Source of the DNA: Leptasterias polaris | Taxonomy: Eukaryota; Echinodermata; Asteroidea; Forcipulatida; Asteriidae | Direction of reading: 5' to 3' | DNA: 64,000 bases | NCBI GenBank assembly: GCA_037783415.1 | Contig: JAZGTN010000117.1 | Span: forward strand, 868,001-932,000 | Shown here: positions 44,831-54,547 of the stretch, piece after piece | Layout: the number at the start of each line of letters is the position of its first letter | Position numbering within the stretch: position 1 is the stretch's first letter | Notes under the pieces: model-generated | Seen by the model: the letters and a program-made list of their open reading frames with translations, nothing else | What the model was told of the DNA's origin: nothing | Databases searched by the model: none | Made by a program: the position numbers and the translations under genes

Positions 44831-44986
44831 GATAACCCCTCCCTTTATACAGGTTTTCATGGAGCTTCTGGAAATAGTATCCTCACGCAGTGCTAGAGAA
44901 GTAAATCAAGAAGCATAGGGGCCTATTGGTTATGTATACCCAAAGGTCGGAATTCAGATACTGACATTTCTCAACTCTGATCTTAC

Positions 44987-45040
44987 CTTCAATATTGTCA
45001 GCTAGATTTTGATTCCTCCACTCCACAGTCATTGCAGTGC
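44987..45040 (-). CDS. PLXDC: PLXDC exon d: nidogen-like domain
   Basis: A 54-base micro-exon, phase 1 in and out, with acceptor CGCAAAG and donor GTAAGA. It encodes GTAMTVEWRNQNLADNIE, aligning with the G-T-A-x-x-V-x-W stretch of the family. It is too short to be found as an open frame and rests on phase continuity and the family motif. Confidence 0.85.
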
Positions 45041-46009
45041 CTTTGCGTAAAACAAAATGTTCACAAGAAAATAAACTTTCAAATCATCAAACTCACACTA
45101 GAAAGATGATTGAAGTTTTGAGGATGTTAATGAATATAAATACTGTTTTTCAATGTGGAAAACAATTACCCCAATGTCATTCTGGGTTAGCCATTCCAGG
45201 ACTCGGTTTCCTGCAAGGTATAATTTGTAGTGTCTGGTTTAGGCAATGCGTACGTGAAACTGCATCAATGACCCCAAGTTATTGTCAGCACACATGGGGA
45301 GACAATGGCTGCGTTTTTCACCTCAACAGGACAAGTGATCTTTAGACTGACATATTACTCTTCACTCAGCAACTGTCTAGGCCAGCCATGTGATAGGAAA
45401 CAAAATGTATCCCTATCCATCAATCATATCAAGACACATATACATTGTACAAATCATACAGAAAATTTATAACACAGAGCTCCTACATGGTGGCAACTCG
45501 TTTACATTTTCTCATCGGATTTCAAAATGTTGGATTAAAAAAAAAATACATTATAGGGTTGTGATTGGTCGATGCATTAAGAACCAAGATTAATTGCTCA
45601 GTCATTGGTCAAAGTACCGCAATCAGGCCAAAGTTTAAAAAGTCATTGTCATTTTCAAGGTCTCAATATTTTTTTTTGCCCAATCTAGTTCTTTTAACGA
45701 AAATGGCTTTTCGGGAATATAAAAAGGTAAACAAAATCAAATTTATATGCATTATTTTTTTCCTGCATGTTAGTAGTTATCTAATAATGTTTTTTCTGCG
45801 GAAACAAGAAAAAGATAGGTACAGCGAGTATATATTCTAAACTCAGTATAAAACTGATGAATTCACCCTAAAATAAACAAATATTTTAGGGTAGGGCCTA
45901 ATGTTCCACTTAATAAACCATGTGAATGTTTCCAACTAAGAACATTTTTTACACTTATCTTTCAATGGACTCAAAATAAAACTAGTCAAACGCTAACAAG
46001 TCAACTCAC
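45041..46009. other. Intron between exons c and d
   Basis: No repeat edges seen. A 10-bp-stem hairpin CCCTAAAATA ... TATTTTAGGG lies at about 45,868-45,893. Confidence 0.4.
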
Positions 46010-46132
46010 CATTGCTGTAGTACTTCACGCCAGTATTTTCAGAATCCGATGGGCAAAAGTTACCCATCAATGGTGCAATGTACTGAGTGGTAGCCAGATG
46101 CTTATGAAGATAGGATCCTGCATAAATAAAAC
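46010..46132 (-). CDS. PLXDC: PLXDC exon c: nidogen-like domain core
   Basis: The exon is 123 bases, phase 1 in and phase 1 out. Acceptor CAACAG, donor GTGAGT. It encodes GFIYAG and then TTQYIAPLMGNFCPSD, near-identical in pattern to the G-F-I-Y and Q-Y-I-A-P-L-M blocks of vertebrate PLXDC proteins. It ends in YYSNG, where the split glycine codon continues into the next exon. Confidence 0.93.
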
Positions 46133-46238
46133 CTGTTGGTGAAGAGCACAGTACATTATGCAGGAGTAAAATGAGAAGTGGGTATTTCAGATGTGATATT
46201 TTTTTCATCTCTCATGAGACAATTACATGTAACTATAC

Positions 46239-47293
46239 TTTAAGGATCCGTGTACATACCGTCCAATCAGTTACCATTTTATTGTATAAAGAAAAAGGGA
46301 AAACGAACCCTGTACACTTTACCGTTCTTAAATCTGTGAATGAAAAAGGAAAAACAAACCTTTTACGCTTTACCGTTTTTTAATCTTCAAAAGGTAAACA
46401 AAAAACGATCCCCTTTACCCTTTTTAAATTTTCAAAAGGAAAAAAGGAAAAAACGAACCATTTACCCTTTACCGTTTTTGAATCTTAAAAAGAAAAACAG
46501 AAAAGCAAACCCTTTACCCTTTACCGGTTTAAAATCTGTAAAAGGGAAAAAGAAAAACCGAACTCTTCACAAATTACCGTTTTAAAATGCAAAATAAAAA
46601 ACAAAAAACAAACCTCATATTGTTTTACTATTTTTAACTCCATTATAAAGAAGAGGAAAATAAACCTTTCTTACCCGTTTACTGTTTTTAACTCCGTATT
46701 AAGAAAAAGACAAAGAAGAAACCTTTACCTCTCACCGTTTCGGAATTTGCATTAAGAAAAAGGGAGAAGGTATCCACTACAGTATTCCTGTTTTGTGCGT
46801 AAACCGAAAAGCCGAATTTTTTATTTTCTTTTGAGTAATCAGCTTTAAATATAGAAATAAAAGCAGCACACCTGTATTTGTTTCTCCGTATTCAACTAAG
46901 ACAAGTGACAGAACATTGTATATATTTCTTTGCTTTTCTGTCACGAACAACTAAAACCTATCACCAAACCTTTTGCCAACAACAGGAAAAACGAAACCCT
47001 TTACCAGTACAAGGCTGAAGTGAGCACCGAATTTGGGCCCAGCACCGAATCAGGCCCAGCACCAAATTTCTCCTCAGCACCGAATTTCAAAATTTCCGCT
47101 GAAGACCGTCACTACATGTCACCACTATTAGGGATACAATAACACAAACCCGGTGTGTGCTACATGCCAAACTTTAACTAAGGTTGGGTCACCTTATAAT
47201 TTATGAAATTTTAATATTTTTCTTCATAGATCTGTTTGTTACATCCTAGCCATATCTCCTAAGCGGAAGAATATTCTCAAGCTACTAATTAGC
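46239..47293 (+). repeat. Left arm of foldback element
   Basis: Outer part (46,270-46,590) is built of about five tandem units ending ACCGTTTTTAAATC. The inner part carries GAGCACCGAATTTGGGCCC and TTCATAGATCTGTTTGTTAC blocks. Located 107 bases from the exon c acceptor. Confidence 0.85.
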
Positions 47294-48234
47294 TCAACCA
47301 AACTAATTAAAAATTGTCTCAATTTAGCAAGTGTGTCACCTTTAAATTATGAAATTTTAATATTTTTGAAATACTTTTTATCAAATGTGTGTTATTAATA
47401 ATTATCCTCAGTTAATCACCACAGCACAGATGAATTGTTTCTCTTTATTACAATAAATGTGCACCAATATATAAATTTTGTTCGTTATCACAACCTTTTA
47501 TTTATCTGTCAAAACGTATATCGCCATTTACATAACGTTATTGGTGTTGATGACATTCTGTTTTTCACCTTGTGATGAGTATTTAACATTTCGTATAGCT
47601 GTAATCTCATACCATCAATGTCAATTCGATCGTATTGCTTAATGAAAAAAGACTGCACCGACGGACAACACTTTTAATTAAAAATTTAACACATGTTTGG
47701 ATATTTCCTTCCTTTTCCTAGAGGCTGTATCGACACTCAACATGAGAAAATCATGTAAAGACATTAACAAAATAATACAACATTGATTTAGGTTTCTTGT
47801 GATTTACGTTTTACATTAATCTTTTGTAAATTTGAAACATTGTTTAGTAACCTTTCTATTAAGTTATTTCTGTATTTAGTTCTGTTATGATACTTATACC
47901 CGACACTTTGGTTTTCAATGTGCCGTCTGGAAGCATCCAATCATACGCATTTTCATAATGTTAATCAACTCAGTATGCACTATAAAAGATGGTTGAATAT
48001 TGTTTTGTAATCGGAATTCATGTCATTCCAAATCAGTGTTTTCAACACAGACATAAAGCAAAACCATCCTGTGAAACGTTTCAAAAAAATAGGTGACCAC
48101 GCATCTGAAAACTGCACTGTCGGGTATGTGGTTTAAACAGTGGGGATGCATTTCCCAACGATACAAAGCTCATGGGCAATCCGTAATTTGAGTTTGATAC
48201 CGTCTTCCTGTGTATATGACTATTATTACTTCAG
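47294..48234. other. Core of foldback element, AT-rich part
   Basis: Near its left edge a second AAATTATGAAATTTTAATATTTTT block repeats a piece of the arm. No frame of note. Confidence 0.45.
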
Positions 48235-49114
48235 GATTTAAAAGGGGAAGCGTCTCCGGTCCCGGTGAACCGAAGGCCCGGACCGCTCCCGTAGGTATAA
48301 AACCCAGCTCTAGTTCCCTCGATCGCCGTCCCTGGGGTATAGGTTTGCGCTCCGTAAGACCGCCGGCTCCGCTCTCGCCCGTCATGGAAAGCCAAATCGT
48401 GTACGATTCTATAGGGTTTTTAATTTTTTAAGTTTCAGCGGAGCCGAGAGGACCCTACCCCCTATAGAAGCCCCAACATCACTAGGGTTGGGGCGACCTC
48501 TTACCCCTACACTTCCGCGGGACTATGGGCCAAAATCGGCTCTTTGAGCTAGGTCACGAAGGCCCTCGTGGGTCTGGAGACCCACGAATGCCTCTGCTCC
48601 GAAGAGGAGGCGTTCTCGGAACGCAGCGGGCGCCGGCGACAGCCTACCGCATCTCTTGAGGACTTTTTGCCTCTGAACTCGAGCCATTTTCCCGAAGCTC
48701 GGAGAACTTGCTTGTCCGTTTTCGGGGCCAGATTTGGTCCAAAGTCCGAGGAATTTTCGGATTTTCTCCGGGAGCGCGTGCAGGCGATTTTCAGCCGTCT
48801 GCCACGGCGTGGTTTTCTCTCCGCCCGGTGGTTATTTTCTCCGACCAGAAAGACCGAGGATCAACGCCGCCGAAGCGGGTCTGGGAGGAAATGCGCCGTG
48901 GGCCACGGGGAGATCGCCTCCGTGCCCGCTGGTTTTCCCTTCCTAGGACTAGGAGTGGGACTTCCCGTAGTCGCCAGGAGTCACCGTGGACCGGAGGGCG
49001 ACCACCGGTGGAAGAGGCGCGATCCACCCGCAAAGCCGGTAAACTCGGTCGCAAGAGCCGTAGGAAGGTCCTCAGAAACCGGGTTGGGATACGTTTTCAA
49101 CGGCCAGTTGGGCT
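48235..49114 (+). other. GC-rich cargo segment of foldback element
   Basis: About 880 bases with much higher GC and CpG than anything nearby. A TATAAAA box (about 48,296) is followed by ATGGAAAGCCAAATC (48,383), a short frame ending at 48,431. A TTTTTTAAGTTTCAG acceptor-like site is next, then a 182-codon frame without an ATG start (48,568-49,116), rich in Arg, Gly and Pro, with no recognised domain. Overlapping frames in other phases are equally open, as expected of GC-rich DNA, so coding is not established. Confidence 0.45.
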
Positions 49115-50180
49115 AAGCTAATTAGTGGCATGAGAATATTTTTCCGCTCAGGAGATATGGCTAGGGATGTAACAAACAGATCTATGAAGAAAAATATTAA
49201 AATTTCATAAATTAAAGGTGACACAACCTTAGTTAAAGTTAGGCATGTAGCACACACCGTCTTTGTGTTATTGTATCCCTGATAGTGGTGACATGTGGTG
49301 ACGGTCTTTAGCGGAAATTTTGAAATTCGGTGCTGGGCCCGATGCGGTGCAGGGCCCAAATTCGGTGCTCACTTCAGCCTGGTACTGGTAAAGGGTTTCG
49401 TTTTTCCTTTTCCTGTTGGCAAAAGGTTTGGTGATAGGTTTTAGTTGTTCGTGTTTCTGTTATGACAGAAAAGCAAAGAAATATATATAATGTTCTATCA
49501 CTTGTCTCAGTTGAATAAGGAGAAACAAATACAGGTGTGCTGCTTTTATTTCTAAATTTTGAAGCATGATTACTAAAAACAAAAAACATCGGATTTTTTA
49601 AAGTTCGGTGAACGCACAAAACAGGAATACGGAAGTGGATACCTTCTCCCCTTTTCTTAATACAAATTCCGAAACGGTGAGAGGTAAGGGTTTCTTATTT
49701 GTCTTTTTCTTAATAAGGAGTCAAAAACAATTAAAAGGTAAGAAAGGTTTATTTTCCTCTTCTTTGTAATTGAGTTAAAATAGTAAAACAATATGAGGTT
49801 TGTTTTTTGTTTTTTATTTTGCATTTTAAAACGGTAATTTGTGAAGAGTTCGGTTTTTCTTTTTCCCTTTTACAGATTTTAAACCGGTAAAGGGTAAAGG
49901 GTTTGTTTTTATTTTTTTATTTTTAAAGATTCAAAAACGGTAAAGGGTAAAGGGTTTGTTTTTCTGTTTTCCTTTTAAAGATTCAAAAACGGTAAAGGGT
50001 AAAGGGTTCGTTTTTTCCTTTTTTCCTTTTGAAAATTTAAAAACGGTAAAGGGTAAAAGGTTTGTTTTTCCTTTTTCATTCACAGATTTAAGAACGGTAA
50101 GGGGTACAGGCTTCGTTTTTCCTTTTTCTTTATACAATTTTAAAATGGTAACTGATTGGACGGTATGTGCACGGATCGGA
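49115..50180 (-). repeat. Right arm of foldback element
   Basis: Inverted copy of the left arm, including the tandem CCCTTTACCG units (49,860-50,110). It has one more tandem unit than the left arm. Confidence 0.85.
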
Positions 50181-50189
50181 TCCAGGTAA

Positions 50190-50470
50190 CTAGTTTTAGG
50201 CAACTATAGTTTCAGGCAACTAATTTCAGGCAACTGGATTCAGGAAACTAGTTTCAGGAATTTTTTTTCGGGCAAATAATTTCAGGCAACTAATTAGGGA
50301 GACATACAACTATTTAAGGAGACCGAAAAAAACCGCGTAGAGCGCCTGCACATTAATCCGGAGGTTTTTGGTTCAAATCCCGCTCTGGTCAATTTTTCTT
50401 AACCCAAAACAACTTATTTCACGCAACTATAGTTTCAGGCAACTAATATCAGGCGATTCTAGTTTCAGGC
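50190..50470. repeat. (TTTCAGGCAACTA)n degenerate repeat
   Basis: Two blocks (50,190-50,300 and 50,400-50,470) of 12-16-bp units based on TTTCAGGCAACTA. They flank the tRNA-like segment. Confidence 0.75.
50334..50391 (+). mobile_element. tRNA-like SINE head
   Basis: GCGTAGAGCGCCTGCACATT, AATCCGGAGG, then B box GGTTCAAATCCCGCTCTGG: same family as 36,735-36,807 in the other orientation. Truncated A box. Confidence 0.6.
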
Positions 50471-50780
50471 AAATATCCAATAGGAAAACAAGACCACGTT
50501 ATATAATTTCATGGGATATAAAAGACACATGAAAAAGAGAATTATCATCTGAATGGGGAAGCAATAATGGTTAAGTGTCTTGCTCATGGACACCAATGTT
50601 GAGACCAGTACTGGATTCCACACACTGCTGATCAGAAACACCAGAGCTGGAGTCCAAAACTGGGCTGGAACATCATCATGCAGTGACATTTTTCAAATAA
50701 TTCAAATGCCACAGGGGGAGCTCAGGAAAGTTTCATTAACACTAGGAAATAAGTTGAAAAAATAACATAAGTTCACGTAC

Positions 50781-50850
50781 CTCCTGTTGTAATAACAAAT
50801 GAAGTGAGCTCATGTCCATAGAACGGGAATGTAAAGTCAAGTGAAACCGT
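50781..50850 (-). CDS. PLXDC: PLXDC exon b: nidogen-like domain start
   Basis: The exon is 70 bases, phase 0 in and phase 1 out. A TTTTAG acceptor and GTACGT donor bound it. The translation contains LDFTFPFYGHELTSF, the signature FPFYGH block of the nidogen-like domain. The neighbouring intron side (50,904 upward) holds the LTR element with the 84-bp array, only 54 bases from this acceptor. Confidence 0.9.
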
Positions 50851-50903
50851 CTAAAACAGAGAAATAAAATGAAAGTTAGACATTCAGTGCTTGTCCTATG
50901 GAT

Positions 50904-51219
50904 TGTAACAAGAATTTGTCCACAGATTCTTCTCAGCAGAACACAACAAAAACACACAGCAGGATACAGTTTTCTCGGTCAATTCTTTACTGGTTTATTC
51001 AACACGTCTCTACTCCAAGACTCACATGACAAGAAGAACGTTTAGGCCACGTCTTCCCAACGAGACGGGTGTCCCAGCCGTTCAGCGAGGGGCCCGCTGC
51101 GACACAGCTCTAACAACGGTGCCGTGTCACAGCGCCCTCCAGGAGGCCGCTCGGTAACACGGCTCCCACCGAGCCCGTGCTGGCGCCCTCTCGCTGAACG
51201 GTCTGGGCCAAACGCTACA
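50904..51219 (-). repeat. 3' LTR (316 bp)
   Basis: Matches 54,228-54,543 with no difference seen. AATAAA lies on the minus strand (complement near 50,996-51,001). Confidence 0.9.
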
Positions 51220-54210
51220 CTGCCCCCTCCAAGAACACTGCTTGTCCCCAAGCAGGCAGCGAACTCCCGTCCCGGTGGGAACACGCAACAACAACAACAA
51301 CAACAACAACAAAAAGGCTGGCAAGTCTGTCCTACTATGGCTGTTGGCCTTGTGTCTCTGGTCCGGCCGTCCCCGGCGGTGGCTGTCGCTGGGTCTCCGT
51401 CGGTTCCCACTCCATCCGCTCCATCCTCCACTCGTTCCGCAGGTGCGGAGCTGATTCACAGGCTCCGCTCCATAGGTTTGTACAGTGCGGGGCTGAGCCG
51501 TTGGCTCCGTTCCATGGGGTTGTTTGCGGAGCTGATTGACAGGCTCCGCACAATAGAATTGTGTAGTGCGGAGCTGAGCCGTGGGCTCTGCTCCATTGGT
51601 TTGCACAGTGCGGAGCTGATTCACAAGCTCCGCTCCATAGGGTTGTGCAGTGCGGAGCTGAGCTGTGGGCTCCGCTCCATTGGTTTGTACAGTGCGGAGC
51701 TGATTGACAAGCTCCGCTCCATAGGGTTGTGTAGTGCGGAGCTGAGCCGTGGGCTCTGCTCCATTGGTTTGTACAGTGCGGAGCTGATTGACAAGCTCCG
51801 CTCCATAGGGTTGTGTAGTGCGGAGCTGAGCCGTGGGCTCTGCTCCATTGGTTTGTACAGTGCGGAGCTGATTCACAAGCTCCGCTCCATAGGGTTGTGT
51901 AGTGCGGAGCTGAGCCGTGGGCTCTGCTCCATTGGTTTGTACAGTGCGGAGCTGATTCACAAGCTCCGCTCCATAGGGTTGTGTAGTGCGGAGCTGAGCC
52001 GTGGGCTCTGCTCCATTGGTTTGTACAGTGCGGAGCTGATTGACAAGCTCCGCTCCATAGGGTTGTGTAGTGCGGAGCTGAGCCGTGGGCTCTGCTCCAT
52101 TGGTTTGTACAGTGCGGAGCTGATTCACAAGCTCCGCTCCATAGGGTTGTGTAGTGCGGAGCTGAGCCGTGGGCTCTGCTCCATTGGTTTGTACAGTGCG
52201 GAGCTGATTGACAAGCTCCGCTCCATAGGGTTGTGTAGTGCGGAGCTGAGCCGTGGGCTCTGCTCCATTGGTTTGTACAGTGCGGAGCTGATTCACAAGC
52301 TCCGCTCCATAGGGTTGTGTAGTGCGGAGCTGAGCCGTGGGCTCTGCTCCATTGGTTTGTACAGTGCGGAGCTGATTCACAAGCTCCGCTCCATAGGGTT
52401 GTGTAGTGCGGAGCTGAGCCGTGGGCTCTGCTCCATTGGTTTGTACAGTGCGGAGCTGATTGACAAGCTCCGCTCCATAGGGTTGTGTAGTGCGGAGCTG
52501 AGCCGTGGGCTCTGCTCCATTGGTTTGTACAGTGCGGAGCTGATTCACAAGCTCCGCTCCATAGGGTTGTGTAGTGCGGAGCTGAGCCGTGGGCTCTGCT
52601 CCATTGGTTTGTACAGTGCGGAGCTGATTCACAAGCTCCGCTCCATAGGGTTGTGTAGTGCGGAGCTGAGCCGTGGGCTCTGCTCCATTGGTTTGTACAG
52701 TGCGGAGCTGATTGACAAGCTCCGCTCCATAGGGTTGTGTAGTGCGGAGCTGAGCCGTGGGCTCTGCTCCATTGGTTTGTACAGTGCGGAGCTGGTTCAC
52801 AAGCTCCGCTCCATAGGGTTGTGTAGTGCGGAGCTGAGCCGTGGGCTCTGCTCCATTGGTTTGTACAGTGCGGAGCTGATTCACAAGCTCCGCTCCATAG
52901 GGTTGTGTAGTGCGGAGCTGAGCCGTGGGCTCTGCTCCATTGGTTTGTACAGTGCGGAGCTGATTCACAAGCTCCGCTCCATAGGGTTGTGTAGTGCGGA
53001 GCTGAGCCGTGGGCTCTGCTCCATTGGTTTGTACAGTGCGGAGCTGATTGACAAGCTCCGCTCCATAGGGTTGTGTAGTGCGGAGCTGAGCCGTGGGCTC
53101 TGCACCATTGGTTTGTACAGTGCGGAGCTGAGCCGTGTGCTCCGCTCCATAGGTTTGTACAGTGCGGAGCTGAGCCGTGTGCTCCGCTCCATAGGTTTGT
53201 GCAGTGCGGAGCTGAGCCGTGTGCTCCGCTCCATTGGTTTGTGCAGTGCGGAGCTGAGCCGTGGGCTCCGCTCCATAGGTTTGTGCAGTGCGGAGCTGAT
53301 TGACAGGCTCCGCACAAAAGAAATGTGCGGGGTCGAGTTGAATCAAATTCTCTGTCTCATAGGCCTGTGCTGTCAGCCTCTGGTCAACAAGACCACGCAC
53401 TTCCGTGCCGTGACTTCGTGGCTCCTGGGCCCGCTGCGGTGTAGACTGGGCATCCCCCATGTGGGCACGCTCCCGGAAGAAAGGCCCCGAAGAAAGCTGC
53501 TCCACAACCGCATGTCCGGGGTGAGGATGGCCCAGTTCCGAAAAGAGCCGCGCTCTGATGTCTCCCGCCGAATGCCACGGGGAGGGGAAGGTCGGTTCCG
53601 TGTGGGACCGCCCCAACCCCTCCCTGGTCTCTGGGGCATGCTGCGGAGAGGCACAGAACTGCTTCCTTGGAACCCGCTCCGATCCTTCCCCCCTCACGTC
53701 GGTGCTCCGTCGCCCCGACCCTTCCGCCCCTCTCATGTCGGTGCTCTGTTGAGAGAACCAGAACGATTCTGTGAGGGATCGCCCCGACCCCTCCAGCCCC
53801 CTCGTGTCTGTGCTCTGTTGAGAGAGCCGGAACGATTCCGAGGGATCGCCCCGACCCCTCCGCCCACTTCGTGCCGGTACGTTGCGGAGGGAGCCGGAAC
53901 GATTCCGTGTGGTACCGCTCCGACCCCCCGCGCCCACCTGACCCGACGTGGACGTGACTCTACTGACCTTAAGAACCTGTGGCTGACCCCCCTCATCTCC
54001 ACTGTTGCTCCTACCGGCCTCTCCCAGCCCTAGGAATGATAAAATCTCATCCACTGTAGACCACAATGGCCCACCCATTGTCTGAGTCTGGCTCGGCGTG
54101 TCCCCAGCATCTGCTGAGTCTGACGCCAAACTACCCAACACACGTGAAAACCCCCACAGAGAAAACAATCTTTTTACCTGATTCCAGTGTCTTGCTAGTG
54201 CTCCTGCCAT
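51127..54210 (-). CDS. Long repeat-bearing frame of the LTR element, function unknown
   Basis: The first ATG on the minus strand after the primer site (54,210-54,208; its A is the last primer-site base) opens 1,027 codons running into the 3' LTR. The first 270 or so residues are non-repetitive (start MAGALARHWNQVKRLFSLWG), with semi-repeated Arg/Ser/Gly segments such as FRLSQQSTDTRG. The next 600 or so residues are a 28-residue repeat, AEPTAQLRTTQPYG plus AELVNQLRTVQTNG. The position just after the primer site suggests a gag-like origin, but no capsid or zinc-knuckle motif is visible. Other frames on both strands are open too, because the repeat is 84 bp. Confidence 0.4.
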   Translation of the reverse strand: MAGALARHWNQVKRLFSLWGFSRVLGSLASDSADAGDTPSQTQTMGGPLWSTVDEILSFLGLGEAGRSNSGDEGGQPQVLKVSRVTSTSGQVGAGGRSGTTRNRSGSLRNVPARSGRRGRGDPSESFRLSQQSTDTRGLEGSGRSLTESFWFSQQSTDMRGAEGSGRRSTDVRGEGSERVPRKQFCASPQHAPETREGLGRSHTEPTFPSPWHSAGDIRARLFSELGHPHPGHAVVEQLSSGPFFRERAHMGDAQSTPQRAQEPRSHGTEVRGLVDQRLTAQAYETENLIQLDPAHFFCAEPVNQLRTAQTYGAEPTAQLRTAQTNGAEHTAQLRTAQTYGAEHTAQLRTVQTYGAEHTAQLRTVQTNGAEPTAQLRTTQPYGAELVNQLRTVQTNGAEPTAQLRTTQPYGAELVNQLRTVQTNGAEPTAQLRTTQPYGAELVNQLRTVQTNGAEPTAQLRTTQPYGAELVNQLRTVQTNGAEPTAQLRTTQPYGAELVNQLRTVQTNGAEPTAQLRTTQPYGAELVNQLRTVQTNGAEPTAQLRTTQPYGAELVNQLRTVQTNGAEPTAQLRTTQPYGAELVNQLRTVQTNGAEPTAQLRTTQPYGAELVNQLRTVQTNGAEPTAQLRTTQPYGAELVNQLRTVQTNGAEPTAQLRTTQPYGAELVNQLRTVQTNGAEPTAQLRTTQPYGAELVNQLRTVQTNGAEPTAQLRTTQPYGAELVNQLRTVQTNGAEPTAQLRTTQPYGAELVNQLRTVQTNGAEPTAQLRTTQPYGAELVNQLRTVQTNGAEPTAQLRTTQPYGAELVNQLRTVQTNGAEPTAQLRTTQPYGAELVNQLRTVQTNGAEPTAQLRTAQPYGAELVNQLRTVQTNGAEPTAQLRTTQFYCAEPVNQLRKQPHGTEPTAQPRTVQTYGAEPVNQLRTCGTSGGWSGWSGNRRRPSDSHRRGRPDQRHKANSHSRTDLPAFLLLLLLLLLRVPTGTGVRCLLGDKQCSWRGQCSVWPRPFSERAPARARWEPCYRAASWRAL
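51220..51232 (-). other. Polypurine tract
   Basis: Minus strand TTGGAGGGGGCAG directly precedes the 3' LTR. Confidence 0.7.
51449..53325. repeat. 84-bp tandem array (two 42-bp half-units)
   Basis: About 17 near-identical 84-bp units (from about 51,688 to 53,115), with degenerate 42-bp units at both ends. Each half-unit starts GTGCGGAGCTGA; the halves continue TTCACAAGCTCCGCTCC and GCCGTGGGCTCTGCTCC. The inverted words GCGGAGCT/AGCTCCGC can form an 8-bp stem in each unit. A single-base polymorphism (ATTCAC or ATTGAC) alternates in a mostly H-H-D order. Confidence 0.92.
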
Positions 54211-54226
54211 CCCACCGCTGCCACCA
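54210..54226 (-). other. Primer-binding site, tRNA-Leu type
   Basis: Minus strand TGGTGGCAGCGGTGGGA lies one base from the 5' LTR and is the complement of a leucine-tRNA 3' end (CCGCTGCCA plus CCA). Confidence 0.82.
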
Positions 54227-54227
54227 A

Positions 54228-54543
54228 TGTAACAAGAATTTGTCCACAGATTCTTCTCAGCAGAACACAACAAAAACACACAGCAGGATACAGTTTTCTC
54301 GGTCAATTCTTTACTGGTTTATTCAACACGTCTCTACTCCAAGACTCACATGACAAGAAGAACGTTTAGGCCACGTCTTCCCAACGAGACGGGTGTCCCA
54401 GCCGTTCAGCGAGGGGCCCGCTGCGACACAGCTCTAACAACGGTGCCGTGTCACAGCGCCCTCCAGGAGGCCGCTCGGTAACACGGCTCCCACCGAGCCC
54501 GTGCTGGCGCCCTCTCGCTGAACGGTCTGGGCCAAACGCTACA
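54228..54543 (-). repeat. 5' LTR (316 bp)
   Basis: Promoter-side LTR for minus-strand transcription; direct repeat of 50,904-51,219. Confidence 0.9.
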
Positions 54544-54547
54544 GGAT

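Larger units (their letters stand above)
46239..50180. mobile_element. Foldback DNA transposon with about 1-kb terminal inverted repeats
   Basis: Left arm 46,239-47,293 and right arm 49,115-50,180 are inverted copies over their whole length with modest divergence. Both start GGATCCG ... CATACCGTCCAATCAGTTAC and end at ACTAATTAGCT. Each arm's outer half is a tandem array of a roughly 65-bp unit (AAACCCTTTACCCTTTACCG and AATCTTCAAAAGG-type words). The 1.8-kb core has a GC-rich segment. Long repeat-built arms recall the TU foldback elements of sea urchins. No certain target duplication: GTAACTA occurs near both ends but not flush. Confidence 0.8.
50904..54543 (-). mobile_element. Non-autonomous LTR retrotransposon carrying an 84-bp array
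   Basis: Identical-length 316-bp direct terminal repeats (50,904-51,219 and 54,228-54,543) begin TGTAACAAG and end ACGCTACA on the plus strand. The flanking GGAT is repeated on each side (50,900-50,903 and 54,544-54,547). Minus orientation is set by a tRNA-Leu primer site next to the right LTR, a purine tract next to the left LTR, and AATAAA in the LTR. No protease, RT or integrase is present. The interior is one open frame plus a large tandem array, so it must rely on another element for mobility. It lies 54 bases upstream of PLXDC exon b. Confidence 0.88.

Noticed and set aside
48568..49116. 182-codon frame as a real gene
   Set aside because: No ATG start, two other phases equally open, composition explained by high GC; kept only as part of the foldback core.
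51124..54033. Plus-strand 969-codon frame and a 660-codon minus frame
   Set aside because: Both are products of the 84-bp (28-codon) tandem array, which keeps most frames open. They start in LTR sequence or inside the array and have no domain.
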